Part shown: positions 1 through 9,035 of the stretch, one piece after another | How the letters are laid out: every line of letters starts with the position of its first letter | Numbering within the stretch: position 1 is the stretch's first letter | DNA from: Aidingimonas lacisalsi | GTDB lineage: Bacteria > Pseudomonadota > Gammaproteobacteria > Pseudomonadales > Halomonadaceae | NCBI RefSeq assembly: GCF_008079445.1 | Contig: NZ_VRYH01000001.1 | Span: forward strand, 567,196 to 631,195 | Length of the DNA stretch: 64,000 bases | Reading direction: 5' to 3' | Made by a program: the position numbers and the translations under genes | Notes under the pieces: generated by a model | Told to the model about the DNA's origin: nothing | Databases searched by the model: none | Seen by the model: only the letters and a program-made list of their open reading frames with translations

Positions 1-215
1 AGGGCGATCTGGCACCGACCCTGGAGAGGCACCAGTCGCGCATCGCCCACATCCAGATTGCCGATACGCCCGGGCGCCATGAGCCGGGGACGGGGGAAAT
101 CAATTACCCGTTCCTGTTTACCCATCTCGATCGTCTCGGCTACGACGGCTGGGTGGGGTGCGAGTACAAGCCGATGACGACAACGCGTGAAGGGCTCGGC
201 TGGCTGGATCGGTGA
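1..215 (+). CDS. hyi: Hydroxypyruvate isomerase, C-terminal part (cut by window edge)
   Basis: Only the last 70 codons are present; the frame is open from base 3 and stops at TGA 213-215. Hydroxypyruvate isomerase is a cytoplasmic TIM-barrel enzyme interconverting hydroxypyruvate and tartronate semialdehyde. Seen: the family hallmark [17 protein letters not shown] followed by GCEYKP, which carries the Glu used in catalysis in this family. The next gene on the same strand is tartronate semialdehyde reductase, the usual partner in glyoxylate/glycolate or allantoin breakdown; a glyoxylate carboligase gene would be expected just left of the window (inference). Confidence 0.85.
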   Translation, partial: GDLAPTLERHQSRIAHIQIADTPGRHEPGTGEINYPFLFTHLDRLGYDGWVGCEYKPMTTTREGLGWLDR

Positions 216-397
216 AACGCTGTTGCGCTCGGCATCTCGGCCGCCGGCGGTGTCGAGGCGTCGAACCGTCGCAATCCTCATTGAGCACCCAGACAACTCT
301 GGTTGCTGCGCGCCGGCGGCGGCCGACCTGCCCTCGCTCACGACGCGTTTCAGAAGTTTGCCAACGATCATAAAGACAAGCGGAAAGGAGAATCATC

Positions 398-1285
398 ATG
401 AGTAAGATCGGGTTCATTGGATTGGGCATCATGGGACGCCCCATGGCAGGGCACTTGCTGGATGCCGGCCACGAAGTCACGACCGTTGAGCGCCGCAAGC
501 CCCTTTCCCAGGAACTGGCCGACAAGGGGGCCAGGGTGGTGGCAAGCCCCAAGGCAGTGGCCGAGGTATCCGATATCGTCATTACCATAGTGCCGGATAC
601 ACCGGATGTGGAAGCGGTCCTGTTCGGTGAGAACGGTGTCGTCGAGGGGCTCAAACCGGGCACGTTGGTGATCGACATGAGTTCCATCGCACCACTTGCG
701 ACTCAGGAGTTTGCCAAGCGCATTCAGGATGCCGGCGGTGAATACGTCGATGCACCGGTATCCGGTGGTGAAGGTGGAGCGATCAATGCAGCGTTGACCA
801 TCATGGTCGGTGGAACCAAGGAGGGCTTCGAGCGTGCCCTGCCCTTGTTCGAGCTCATGGGCAAGACCATTACGCATATCGGCGGTCATGGCGACGGCCA
901 GACCTGCAAGGTGGCCAATCAGATCGTCGTGGCCTTGACCATCGAGGCCGTTTCCGAGGGGCTGCTGTTTGCCTCCAAGGCGGGAGCCGACGTGTCCAAG
1001 GTACGTGAGTCGCTGCTCGGCGGGTTGGCGCAGTCGAAGATTCTCGAGGTACACGGTGAGCGCATGATCAACCGTACCTTCGACCCCGGTTTCAAGGTGC
1101 AGCTACACCAGAAGGATCTCAATCTGGCCCTGGAGGGCGCACGCAGTCTCGACCTGTCCTTGCCCGGTACCGCCAATGCGCAGCAACTGTTCCAAGCCTG
1201 TGCGGCTCATGGGGGTGAAGAGTGGGATCACTCCGGCATGTTGAAAGCGTTGGAGGCTCTCGCCAATCACGAGGTCAGCCGCTGA
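398..1285 (+). CDS. glxR: Tartronate semialdehyde reductase (2-hydroxy-3-oxopropionate reductase)
   Basis: A 295-residue cytoplasmic NAD(P)H dehydrogenase of the beta-hydroxyacid family that reduces tartronate semialdehyde to D-glycerate. The N-terminal Rossmann motif GFIGLGIMGRPMAGHL covers residues 5-20, the substrate-binding segment DAPVSGGEGG residues 118-127, and the catalytic Lys is K171 in GQTCKVANQ. Full family length. An AAAGGAGAA Shine-Dalgarno stretch sits just before ATG 398, fixing the start. It follows hyi by 182 bp and is closed by a hairpin terminator at 1310-1347, so it is probably the last gene of a glyoxylate or glycolate catabolic operon. The close paralogue GarR cannot be excluded; the hyi neighbour favours GlxR. 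Confidence 0.9.
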   Translation: MSKIGFIGLGIMGRPMAGHLLDAGHEVTTVERRKPLSQELADKGARVVASPKAVAEVSDIVITIVPDTPDVEAVLFGENGVVEGLKPGTLVIDMSSIAPLATQEFAKRIQDAGGEYVDAPVSGGEGGAINAALTIMVGGTKEGFERALPLFELMGKTITHIGGHGDGQTCKVANQIVVALTIEAVSEGLLFASKAGADVSKVRESLLGGLAQSKILEVHGERMINRTFDPGFKVQLHQKDLNLALEGARSLDLSLPGTANAQQLFQACAAHGGEEWDHSGMLKALEALANHEVSR

Positions 1286-1587
1286 ACCGAGGCGGTTGCA
1301 GCCCCCCTCGCCGGTGATGGGAAGCGTTGACCATCACCGGCGTTTTCGTGGTGATAGCCTTTGCTTGTTGCGTACGCACGCCATTGAACCTCGATCTCGG
1401 TGTCCGGCATCGGCAGTGATAAAATGCCTTGCTGGCTGACATGGATCTCACCAGGCAGCACAATGAGTGAGTCTGTTGGTGGGAGAGCGTAGGCATGCAC
1501 ATGCAGAGAGTGGCGCACATCGACAAGGGCCGGTGCGAGATCGGCGAAGCCAATATGGCAATCATTGCCGCTCTTGACGTTCGACAA
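1267..1587 (-). CDS. Doubtful ORF, unknown function
   Basis: An open frame of 106 codons from ATG 1587. I recognise no family. The first ~80 residues (for example SLIVLPGEIHVSQQGI) look more protein-like than a random frame, but the C-terminal part runs through the glxR terminator hairpin and into the antisense of the glxR 3' end, and no convincing ribosome-binding site precedes the ATG. It may be a decayed gene fragment or chance. If it is rejected, 1348-1673 holds nothing recognisable apart from the upstream terminator. Confidence 0.25.
   Translation of the reverse strand: MSNVKSGNDCHIGFADLAPALVDVRHSLHVHAYALPPTDSLIVLPGEIHVSQQGILSLPMPDTEIEVQWRAYATSKGYHHENAGDGQRFPSPARGAATASVQRLTS
1310..1347 (+). 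terminator. Rho-independent terminator after glxR
   Basis: Perfect 11-bp stem GCCGGTGATGG / CCATCACCGGC (1310-1320 and 1331-1341) with a 10-nt loop, followed by GTTTTCG. It lies 25 bp past the glxR stop codon. Confidence 0.8.
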
Positions 1588-1673
1588 GTGGCGTCATGTT
1601 TGCCTGGTCGATCAACAGTTGAATATGATTGAGGAGATGGCAACCTACTTTTGACGTTGCCATCACTGTGACG

Positions 1674-1901
1674 TTACCAGGCGATACCATTGTCCTTGAG
1701 CTGTTTGGCCAGTTGATTCGCGATATGGTTGAGTTGCGTATCGTCGACGCCTGGCAATAGTTTGCGGGCTTCCGCCAGCAGCGGCTCGGCATGAGTATGC
1801 CGTCCCGAATAGATCAATAACACCAGCATGCCCTCGATGTCCTTGTCACTATAGATTTTCTCAGGCTTCGGAGAGCGCTGTCGGCTTCGCGAAATGCGCA
1901 C
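1674..1901 (-). CDS. Small hypothetical protein (75 aa)
   Basis: A 75-residue frame from GTG 1901 to TAA. It is helical in character: PEKIYSDKDIEGMLVLL, then AEPLLAEARKLLPG and HIANQLAKQLKDNG. Codon use resembles the neighbours (many CTG, GCC, GAG and GTC codons), which is why I keep it. No known domain, signal peptide or membrane segment was recognised, and the start is uncertain because no clear Shine-Dalgarno precedes the GTG. It lies alone between glxR and trhO; 1902-2028 contains nothing obvious. Confidence 0.45.
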   Translation of the reverse strand: MRISRSRQRSPKPEKIYSDKDIEGMLVLLIYSGRHTHAEPLLAEARKLLPGVDDTQLNHIANQLAKQLKDNGIAW

Positions 1902-2028
1902 GGTATCAGTTCTCCAGGATAGCTAGTCGATAATGGGATAGGGATATGGGATGTCGACAATATTATCGGCCAGCCCGACGAAAACTTGAGGGGCATGTGC
2001 ATGCATTGCTGCGCCTATCAGCTCCCGA

Positions 2029-2985
2029 TCAGGCCTCCGATCTCTCCTTGCGGGGGTCATGACCGATCGGATGCGGTTCGCCCCGGGCCCTGGCCAGTTC
2101 GATCTGACGTTGACGTTCACGGGCGGCGGCACGCGTTTTCTCGGGTAATGAATCGTAGCAGTGGGGACAGCTGACCCCAGGTTCGTAAAATTCGGAACGC
2201 TGGTCCTCGGCAGAGATCGGCATACGGCAGGCGTGGCATTGGTCATATTCCCCTTCGCTGAGGTCGTGACGCACCGTGACACGATTATCGAACACGAAAC
2301 ATTGACCGCGCCAAAGCGATTCATTTTCGGGGACATGCTTCAGATAATTGAGGATGCCTCCCTTGAGGTGATAAACCTCCTCGAATCCCTGCTCCTGCAT
2401 GAAGCTGGAGGCTTTCTCGCAGCGGATTCCGCCTGTGCAGAACATGGCGACCTTCTTGTGCCGGGATGGGTCGTAGCGCTGTTTGACGTAATCCGGAAAT
2501 TCGCGGAAAGACTTGGTTCTGGGATCGATGGCGCCTTCGAAGGAGCCGATGGCGACTTCATAGTCATTGCGTGTGTCGATCACCAGTACTTCCGGGTCGG
2601 CGATCACGTCGTTCCAATCTTCCGGCTCGACATAGGTGCCGGCTTGCTCGTTGGGATCGATACCTTCCACGCCCATGGTCACGATCTCGCGTTTGAGCTT
2701 GACCTTGCTGCGGTGGAATGGCGGCTCCTCACAATAGGATTCCTTGCAATCGATGTCGGCAAGACGTGAATCGGCGTGCAACCATGTGAGCAACGTATCG
2801 ATCGCGTCACGTGTACCGGCCACGGTGCCGTTGATGCCCTCACGGGCAAGCAACAACGTGCCTTTGACGCCATGGTCGAGCATGACTTGCCGAAGCGGCT
2901 CGCGCAGGGCCTCATAATCTTCGAGTGTGACGAATTTGTACAACGCCACGACGACGATTCGCGGAGAATCGCTGGAATGATTCAT
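2029..2985 (-). CDS. trhO: tRNA uridine(34) hydroxylase TrhO (rhodanese domain)
   Basis: 318 residues; formerly YceA/UPF0176. TrhO hydroxylates the wobble uridine of tRNAs as the first step to 5-(carboxy)methoxyuridine, using oxygen. An N-terminal acylphosphatase-like region (residues ~8-100) is followed by a rhodanese domain (~120-220) with active-site loop [11 protein letters not shown], the reactive Cys being C183, then a Cys-rich tail with CHACRMPI and CPHC. I chose ATG 2985 because AGGAGA lies 6 nt upstream and the product then starts at the expected place; the open frame continues upstream without family similarity. It stands alone on the minus strand. Confidence 0.9.
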   Translation of the reverse strand: MNHSSDSPRIVVVALYKFVTLEDYEALREPLRQVMLDHGVKGTLLLAREGINGTVAGTRDAIDTLLTWLHADSRLADIDCKESYCEEPPFHRSKVKLKREIVTMGVEGIDPNEQAGTYVEPEDWNDVIADPEVLVIDTRNDYEVAIGSFEGAIDPRTKSFREFPDYVKQRYDPSRHKKVAMFCTGGIRCEKASSFMQEQGFEEVYHLKGGILNYLKHVPENESLWRGQCFVFDNRVTVRHDLSEGEYDQCHACRMPISAEDQRSEFYEPGVSCPHCYDSLPEKTRAAARERQRQIELARARGEPHPIGHDPRKERSEA

Positions 2986-3142
2986 GCCTTGTCTCCTGGT
3001 TGTCGTCCTCGCAAAGGGCGGACCGGGATAATGTGATGGTGTCGCTAAAAGCGGGTATTTTACGCAATGCCTCACGGTGATGCACCTGCGTCATGATGCC
3101 GCCCCACCTGCTGGATAGGGCGGCCAGGGACTAACGGGAAGC

Positions 3143-4636
3143 TCAGGTCGCTGAATCGGCCTGAGGTGTCAGTGCAGGGTTGATATCGCTTTCCATGCGT
3201 TGGCGTTCCTCGTTGATACGTTGCAGGGCTTGTTCTGGCGACACCTTGGAGGCGGGTGTGATCAGGCTGACCACAACGCCCACGACGAGTGCGACCAGAA
3301 CGGCAGGGATGCTCGGGTTGCCCCAGAAAGTGCTCCAACTGTCGACGTTGATCACGGTGAGTGAGGTGGCCGAGGCGGAGACTAGGGTAGCAACGGCGCC
3401 CTGCCAGTTGTAATGAGGCCAGAAACGCCCCAGCAAGCCACACACGAACATGCCGGCCATGACCGTGGCGATCATGCTGGTGATGTAATCGATGACATTG
3501 TCGGAGATCAGCGCGAACAACAGCGCCAAGCCGATGGTGGCGACCAGAGCCAGGCGCGAGAGGATGACTACCTTGTGCCCAGCGGGCGTGTGTCCGGTGA
3601 ATAGCACGTAGACATCGCGCAGCAGGATCGAGACGCCGGCGATGGCATCCGAACTGGCGCTCGACATAGTCGCCGAGAGTCCGGCAACGAGTAACAGCAG
3701 GCCGAGCCATAGCGGCAGGATTTCGGTCGCCAGGAACGGGAAGGCGAAGTTGCTGTTGTCGAGGTCGGGGTTCAGCGCATGGGTCGCCATGCCGATGATT
3801 GCCGGAATGATCGAGAAGAACAGGTAGAGAATACCGGTGATCACGAACGACCTGCGTACGGAATGAACCGAGTTGCCAGAGTAGATGCGCTGTCGGTAGG
3901 AGGGCGTTGCCAGCACGCCGACGGCGATGACCGCTGCCAGAGACAACGCTGGCACCACGCCGATCTTGTCGATGCCGAGGAAGCTGGTGGTTGCGACATC
4001 CATGTTAGCGCCCAGGCCTGAGAATCCGCCGACCTCGAACAATGCGATGATGGCCATCACGATGAAGCCGACAAACAGCACTACTGCCTGGATGGTGTCA
4101 ATCCATACCACGGCCATATAGCCGCCGATCACGCAGTAGACGCCGAAGCCCAGCGCCACCAGGATGCGCGCGGTAGTCAGGTCGATGTCGGCCATCCATG
4201 ACAGATAGAGCCCACCACCGAGGATGTGCGCGCCGAGCCAGCCGATACAGGCGATGTAGATCAGCACAGCGACGATGTTGCGCACCAGGCGACTGGCGCC
4301 AACGTAGTAGGAAAGCTCCTCGCTCATGGTCATGAAACGCAGCTTGCGTACCGGTGCGAACCACGCTGCCAGCAGCAGCACACCGATGGAGCCGCCGATA
4401 CCGTAGAGGGCCCCGGCCCAGCCGTTGGCGTAACCGAAGCCAACCGCGCCCATGCTGGAGCCGGTGCCGACCATGGTGGCGACGGTGGTGCCGATTGTCA
4501 GGAAGATCGGAATACTGCGGCCGCCCAACAGGAAATCGTCGCCGCTGCTGCGGCTATGGCGGGATACCCACCAGCCGAATGCGATCATGGCGACCACATA
4601 AGCGATGAATGACCCGAGGAAAACGTGACTGTTCAT
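3143..4636 (-). CDS. Sodium:solute symporter (SSS family)
   Basis: 497 residues, about 13 hydrophobic helices, inner membrane. The N-terminal half has the SSS layout, including GTTVATMVGTGSSMGAVGFG (about residues 50-69), and SASSDAIAGVSILLRD corresponds to the conserved helix lining the sodium site. AGAGG precedes ATG 4636. It is the last gene of a minus-strand run RpiR - D-aminoacylase - RidA - symporter, so a D-amino acid, N-acyl-D-amino acid or short peptide substrate is inferred from context; the sequence alone does not fix substrate. The tail after the last helix is hydrophilic and acidic. Confidence 0.85.
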   Translation of the reverse strand: MNSHVFLGSFIAYVVAMIAFGWWVSRHSRSSGDDFLLGGRSIPIFLTIGTTVATMVGTGSSMGAVGFGYANGWAGALYGIGGSIGVLLLAAWFAPVRKLRFMTMSEELSYYVGASRLVRNIVAVLIYIACIGWLGAHILGGGLYLSWMADIDLTTARILVALGFGVYCVIGGYMAVVWIDTIQAVVLFVGFIVMAIIALFEVGGFSGLGANMDVATTSFLGIDKIGVVPALSLAAVIAVGVLATPSYRQRIYSGNSVHSVRRSFVITGILYLFFSIIPAIIGMATHALNPDLDNSNFAFPFLATEILPLWLGLLLLVAGLSATMSSASSDAIAGVSILLRDVYVLFTGHTPAGHKVVILSRLALVATIGLALLFALISDNVIDYITSMIATVMAGMFVCGLLGRFWPHYNWQGAVATLVSASATSLTVINVDSWSTFWGNPSIPAVLVALVVGVVVSLITPASKVSPEQALQRINEERQRMESDINPALTPQADSAT

Positions 4637-4658
4637 AATAACCTCTTATAATTGTTGT

Positions 4659-4746
4659 CCCGGCCGTTGCCGCGGCCGGGGCAGTGTGGAATGTCATAGC
4701 CAATGGGGTTTTACGCTGTCGGTCGCGCCCTTGCCGGGGCGCGACC
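4659..4746 (-). other. Two GC-rich intercistronic hairpins between ridA and the symporter gene
   Basis: Hairpin one pairs 4659-4666 with 4673-4680 (CCCGGCCG/CGGCCGGG); hairpin two pairs 4721-4730 with 4737-4746 (GGTCGCGCCC/GGGCGCGACC). Neither is followed by a T tract on the minus strand, so they look more like mRNA-stabilising or attenuating structures than simple terminators. Confidence 0.5.
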
Positions 4747-4791
4747 TCCTTCTCTTGCCCGAACGGCACCATGCGCCTTATCGGTGTGGGT

Positions 4792-5184
4792 TCAGGCCTT
4801 GTCCGCGCGATAGCACTTCACATCGACCTCCACCTTGCAGTCGACCACCAGGTCCTGAACGCTGCAGATGCGCGCCGGGGGATGCTCGCCGAACACCTCC
4901 TTGAATACCTTGTTGAATGAGCTGAAGTAGCGTGCGTCGGTCAGCACTGCAGTGACATGCACGACGTGCTCCACGCCATAGCCGGCGTCTTCCATGATCT
5001 TCAGGCAGTTGGCGAAGGCCAGTCGGGATTGTTCGACGATGCTGCCTTCGACGACTTCACCGTCCGTCATGGGGGTCTGCCCCGAGACGAACAGCCAGCC
5101 GCCCGCTTCGGTGGCGCGAGCGAAAGGGAGTTTCTGGCCGCCGGTGCCGATGCCCCCTTCGACGCCATAACGTTTGATGCTCAT
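4792..5184 (-). CDS. RidA family enamine/imine deaminase
   Basis: 130 residues, a YjgF/YER057c/UK114 protein. These trimeric cytosolic enzymes hydrolyse reactive 2-aminoacrylate and other enamines or imines released by PLP enzymes to 2-keto acids and ammonia. The C-terminal signature PARICSVQDLVVDCKVEV contains the conserved Arg that contacts the substrate carboxylate. AGGAGGG lies 7 nt before ATG 5184. Its place between a D-aminoacylase and a symporter, with a PLP-dependent D-amino-acid deaminase divergent to the cluster, fits removal of enamine intermediates of D-amino-acid deamination. Cluster-specific RidA subfamilies differ from housekeeping RidA, so I give no symbol. Confidence 0.85.
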   Translation of the reverse strand: MSIKRYGVEGGIGTGGQKLPFARATEAGGWLFVSGQTPMTDGEVVEGSIVEQSRLAFANCLKIMEDAGYGVEHVVHVTAVLTDARYFSSFNKVFKEVFGEHPPARICSVQDLVVDCKVEVDVKCYRADKA

Positions 5185-5229
5185 GATTTGCCCTCCTGTA
5201 TTGCTGGTTGCTGACTTTTCGGATGCGAC

Positions 5230-6729
5230 TTAGTGGGATAAGGCGTTGTCACGCCCGTTGGAAATGTCCGCGGAGGCCGGGGCTGGAGAAAGCCGGACGT
5301 CACGGCGCAATAGCCGTCCGGCTCGCATTCCACTTGGCTCGCCGTGGCGATAACTGATCATGCCGTTGACGACGACCAGCTCAATGCCGCTGGCGAGTGA
5401 AACCGGGACGCTGTAGGTGGCGGTATCCTGAAGTCGTGCAAGCCCGAACAGCACCAGATCGGCGAAGGCGCCGACGCGGATGACGCCACGGTCCGTGAGC
5501 CCGAAGTTGGTCGCCGAGAGTCCGGTCATCTTGCGCACGGCCGCGCTCAGCGACAGCAGCTTCAGGTCGCGGCTGTAGTGGGCGAGCACGCGCGGGAAGG
5601 TGCCCCACAGACGGGGATGCGGATGCGGGTCGTTGGGCAGGCCATCGGAGCCGACCATCGACAGAGGATGCGATAGCACCAGGCGCATGTCCGCCTCGCT
5701 CATGTTGTGATAGACCGCGCCGGCTGGTTGCAGGCGTTTGGCGGCGTCCATCAGCGATAGATCCCAGGCCTCGGCAATCGCCTGCAGCGGCTGGCGAGCC
5801 ATCTCCGGGTGCGGGTCGGACCAGGTGATGAAGATGTCTATCTCGTCGGTGACCTGGCCCAGATCCAGCGTCGAGGAGCCAGCGGTATACGGGTAGCAGT
5901 CGCAATGCACACCATGGGAGCGTGCGGCATCGTCGAGCTTTACTAACGCCTTGGGCGCGTTGCCCCAGTTGCCGGCGCCGGCGCACTTGAGATGCGAGAT
6001 CACCAAGGGCGCCTGACCGTGCCGCGCGGTGGCGACGGCTTCGTCCATGGCCTCGATCAGCCCGGCGAATTCGTCGCGCAGATGTGTGGTATAGACGCCG
6101 CCGGCGCGGCCTACTGCCTCGACCAGAGCGTTCATCTCGGTGGTTGGTGCATGGAAGGCATTGCGGTAGGCCAAGCCCGAACTCATGCCCACGGCGCCCT
6201 CACCCAATGCTGTTTCCAGCTGCTCGCGCATGGCGGCGATCTCGTCGTCGCTGGCGGGGCGGTCGAAGCGATCCATCACCTGGCTACGAAGACTCGTGTG
6301 CCCGATCAGGGCCGCCACGTTGACACTGGGCACCGCCGCGTCGATTGCCTGGGCGTACGCGGCAAAGGTGGGGTAACGAAAGTCTTCCGCGCGGCCGAGC
6401 AAATTCATGGGATCGGGTACGTCGTCTGTGAGCGTGACCGGGCTGGCGCTGATGCCACAGTTGCCGACCACCACCGTGGTCACGCCCTGAGAGAGCTTGG
6501 GCAGCATCTCCGGGGTGCGGATGACGTTGGTATCGTCGTGGGTATGCACGTCGATGAAGCCTGGGGTGAGTATCAGGCCCTTGGCTTCGATCACGTCGTG
6601 GGCACTGGTGTTTTCCAGTTCGCCCATGGCGACGATTCGTTCCCCCTGGATGGCGACATCGGCGGTGAAGGCATCACGCCCGCTGCCGTCGATGATTGTG
6701 GCGTGCTGTATCAGTAAATCGACGTACAT
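5230..6729 (-). CDS. N-acyl-D-amino-acid deacylase (D-aminoacylase)
   Basis: 499 residues of the amidohydrolase superfamily. It hydrolyses N-acyl-D-amino acids to the D-amino acid and a carboxylate. The metal motif VHTHDD (H62, H64) and the bridging Cys in VVVGNCGIS (C91) match characterised D-aminoacylases; ISHLKCAG and the late Asp in MVGSDGLPNDPHPHP complete the zinc site. Start chosen at ATG 6729, with AAGGAG 5 nt upstream, instead of the earlier in-frame codon. It is 23 bp from the RpiR gene and 45 bp from ridA, indicating an operon. The protein is probably cytoplasmic, as no signal peptide is seen. Confidence 0.88.
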   Translation of the reverse strand: MYVDLLIQHATIIDGSGRDAFTADVAIQGERIVAMGELENTSAHDVIEAKGLILTPGFIDVHTHDDTNVIRTPEMLPKLSQGVTTVVVGNCGISASPVTLTDDVPDPMNLLGRAEDFRYPTFAAYAQAIDAAVPSVNVAALIGHTSLRSQVMDRFDRPASDDEIAAMREQLETALGEGAVGMSSGLAYRNAFHAPTTEMNALVEAVGRAGGVYTTHLRDEFAGLIEAMDEAVATARHGQAPLVISHLKCAGAGNWGNAPKALVKLDDAARSHGVHCDCYPYTAGSSTLDLGQVTDEIDIFITWSDPHPEMARQPLQAIAEAWDLSLMDAAKRLQPAGAVYHNMSEADMRLVLSHPLSMVGSDGLPNDPHPHPRLWGTFPRVLAHYSRDLKLLSLSAAVRKMTGLSATNFGLTDRGVIRVGAFADLVLFGLARLQDTATYSVPVSLASGIELVVVNGMISYRHGEPSGMRAGRLLRRDVRLSPAPASADISNGRDNALSH

Positions 6730-6752
6730 GTCGACTCCTTGCGCAATATGGT

Positions 6753-7616
6753 TCAATCGCCCAGCGGCTGGCGATTATCGCCGCCGCGATGGGCATCGAG
6801 GGTAATCTTGAGTCGTCGCAGCTTGTCGCGGGTACGGTCGCGGTGCCGCAGCGCCAGGCCCAGCGCCAGCATGTCAATGGCGGCCATCATGGCGTAGCGC
6901 GATGATGACGGGAAATAGATGTAGTCGGTCTCGCGGGCCGCCAGCGGCAGCGTGATATGGGCGACCTTGGCCAGTGGCGAACCGGTGGCGGTAATCGCCA
7001 GTACGCGCGCGCCGTACTGGCGCGCCAGCTCGGCCGCTTCGACGATCTCCGGGGTGTAGCCGGTGACCGAGAGCGCGACGACGACATCGTCAGGCTCCAG
7101 GGTCGAGGCGACCATGCGAGGCAGGAGTGCTTGCGGATAGGCACTGATGGCGTAACCGAGCCGCACGAGCCGGAATTGCATCTCCTGTGCCATTACCGTG
7201 GAGCCACCGCCGGCACCGAAGACCAGGATCTGGCGGGCATCGTCGAGCATCGCCACCGCTCCCTCGACGTCGGCCTGTTCCATCAGTTCGCGGTTGAGCG
7301 AGAGCGTCTGCGCGGCGGTATCGTAGATGACGCTGAGGCCGTCTTCTTCGCTGGCCTCATGAATGAAACGGCGGCCGGCAGCCAGAGCCCGTGTGAGGCG
7401 CGTTTTCAAGTCGCGTACATTGCGGCAGCCCACCGCTCGCGCGAAACGCGTCACTGTGGCGTCACTTACCTCGGCGCGTTTAGCGATCTCGCCGATGCTT
7501 GCCTCGGTGACGAAGTCGATGTCGTCATGAATCAGCGTGGCAACCTTTTTTTCCGACTCGCGAAGGCTCGGCAAGCAGGCGGTGATATGTGACAGGATGT
7601 CGAATTCTTGACTCAC
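6753..7616 (-). CDS. MurR/RpiR family transcriptional regulator
   Basis: 287 residues: an N-terminal RpiR helix-turn-helix (residues ~1-80, including IAKRAEVSDATVTRFARAVG) and a C-terminal SIS sugar-phosphate-type domain (~120-260, with VFGAGGGSTVMAQEMQ). The start is GTG 7616, preceded by only a weak ribosome site. It heads the D-aminoacylase-ridA-symporter operon and is divergent to the D-amino-acid deaminase gene, so it very likely controls both; the 103-bp gap between them holds direct repeats that could be its operators. The effector is not evident from sequence. Confidence 0.85.
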   Translation of the reverse strand: MSQEFDILSHITACLPSLRESEKKVATLIHDDIDFVTEASIGEIAKRAEVSDATVTRFARAVGCRNVRDLKTRLTRALAAGRRFIHEASEEDGLSVIYDTAAQTLSLNRELMEQADVEGAVAMLDDARQILVFGAGGGSTVMAQEMQFRLVRLGYAISAYPQALLPRMVASTLEPDDVVVALSVTGYTPEIVEAAELARQYGARVLAITATGSPLAKVAHITLPLAARETDYIYFPSSSRYAMMAAIDMLALGLALRHRDRTRDKLRRLKITLDAHRGGDNRQPLGD

Positions 7617-7644
7617 GAGAGGTCCGTATCCGATGGCTGATGTG

Positions 7645-7688
7645 TGTGTTAATAACTAACATATTTTTATTTTATGTGTTAGTAAATA
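7645..7688. promoter_or_regulatory. Direct repeat, candidate RpiR operator
   Basis: TGTGTTAATAACTA (7645-7658) and TGTGTTAGTAAATA (7675-7688) agree at 12 of 14 bases and start exactly 30 bp apart, about three helical turns. They lie in the AT-rich divergent gap between the RpiR gene and the deaminase gene. The first copy contains the dyad GTTAATAAC. Confidence 0.45.
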
Positions 7689-7719
7689 CACTAGAAGTAG
7701 AAAACGTGAGGAAAATACG

Positions 7720-8934
7720 ATGTCCGAACCCGCTCAATGGGAAATCGAAAAAGGTGTGCCGATCGTGCAGCCGGCGCATCTGCTGCATGACGTTCCGCTG
7801 CCGGCGGCGGCGATCTTCGAGGCACCGCTGGCCTATAACCTGGCCTGGATGCAGCGTTTCGCGGACGCTCACGGCGCCAAGTTGGCCCCGCATGGCAAGA
7901 CCACCATGGCACCGGCTCTGTTCAAGCGGCAGATCGAGGCGGGGGCCTGGGGCATAACGTTGGCGACGGCGGTGCAGAGTGTGGCGGCGCATGCTCACGG
8001 CATCGCGCGCGTGTTGATGGCCAATCAGTTGGTCGGGCGCCCCAACATGACGCTGGTAGCGGATGCCATCGAGCGCGGGCTCGAGTATTACTGCGTGGTG
8101 GATGACGTCGATAACGTGCGCGATCTAGGGGGGTACTTCGCCGAACGCGGCCTGACGCTCAATGTGCTGATCGAGCTGGGCATCGACGGCGGTCGTTGCG
8201 GGTGTCGCAATGTCGAGCAGGTCGAGATGCTGGTCGCGGCGATCAGAGAAGAGCCCGCCCTGGCGCTGGCGGGCATCGAAGGGTACGAGGGCATGATCGC
8301 CGGCAGCAATGAAGTGGCTGCTGTGCGTGCCTACGGCGAACGGCTGGTTGAGACCGTGCGCACTTTGCATGCCAGTGGTGTGCTCAAGCGGGAGACGCCG
8401 ATCGTCACCGCGTCAGGCTCCAAATGGTTCGATCTGATCGCCGAGGCATTCGACAAGGCGGAATTGCGTGAACACTACACCCCGGTGTTGCGGCCGGGCT
8501 GCTACGTGGTCCACGATCACAAGCTCTATGCCGGGGCGATGAGCGATGTGAAGGCGCGCCACCCTCGACTCGAGGGTGAATTGCAGCCGGCGCTCGAGGT
8601 CTTCGCGCATGTGCAGTCACTACCCGAGCCAGGTTTGGCCATCGTCGCACTGGGTAAGCGCGATATCGGTCATGAGCCGGATCTCCCGCTCCCGCTGCGC
8701 CGTTATCCGCGGAGTGCGGAAAGATCGGTGTCGGTCGACGTCAGTGGCTGGCGGACGACGCATATCATGGACCAGCATACGTTCCTAGCGATCCCTCATA
8801 ACGCTGATATCGCCGTGGGAGATGTGTTGGCCTTTGGGACGTCTCACCCCTGCCTGACCTTCGACAAGTGGCGCCGCATGTTGTGCGTCGATGAGACGCT
8901 GGAAGTGACGGAGGTGATGACGACGCACTTTTGA
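7720..8934 (+). CDS. PLP-dependent D-amino-acid deaminase (D-serine dehydratase-like)
   Basis: 404 residues. An N-terminal alanine-racemase-like barrel carries the PLP lysine in KLAPHGKTTMAP (K60); the C-terminal D-serine-dehydratase-like domain ends with SHPCLTFDKW (H376, C378), the zinc ligands known from eukaryotic-type D-serine dehydratases. Such proteins deaminate D-serine, D-threonine or related amino acids to 2-oxo acids. GAGGAAAATACG positions ATG 7720. It is divergent to the RpiR-aminoacylase-ridA-symporter operon, which would supply D-amino acids and clear enamines. Substrate preference, and D-threonine aldolase activity as the alternative, cannot be settled by reading. Confidence 0.85.
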   Translation: MSEPAQWEIEKGVPIVQPAHLLHDVPLPAAAIFEAPLAYNLAWMQRFADAHGAKLAPHGKTTMAPALFKRQIEAGAWGITLATAVQSVAAHAHGIARVLMANQLVGRPNMTLVADAIERGLEYYCVVDDVDNVRDLGGYFAERGLTLNVLIELGIDGGRCGCRNVEQVEMLVAAIREEPALALAGIEGYEGMIAGSNEVAAVRAYGERLVETVRTLHASGVLKRETPIVTASGSKWFDLIAEAFDKAELREHYTPVLRPGCYVVHDHKLYAGAMSDVKARHPRLEGELQPALEVFAHVQSLPEPGLAIVALGKRDIGHEPDLPLPLRRYPRSAERSVSVDVSGWRTTHIMDQHTFLAIPHNADIAVGDVLAFGTSHPCLTFDKWRRMLCVDETLEVTEVMTTHF

Positions 8935-9035
8935 GTGGCGCAAGGCATGCGGCACGCAAAACGACGCGATGTCTTGAGGTCGCGACCCCTCGTATGAGGG
9001 GCCGTGCTATATCAGGGGGTCATTGCGCCGTGGTG

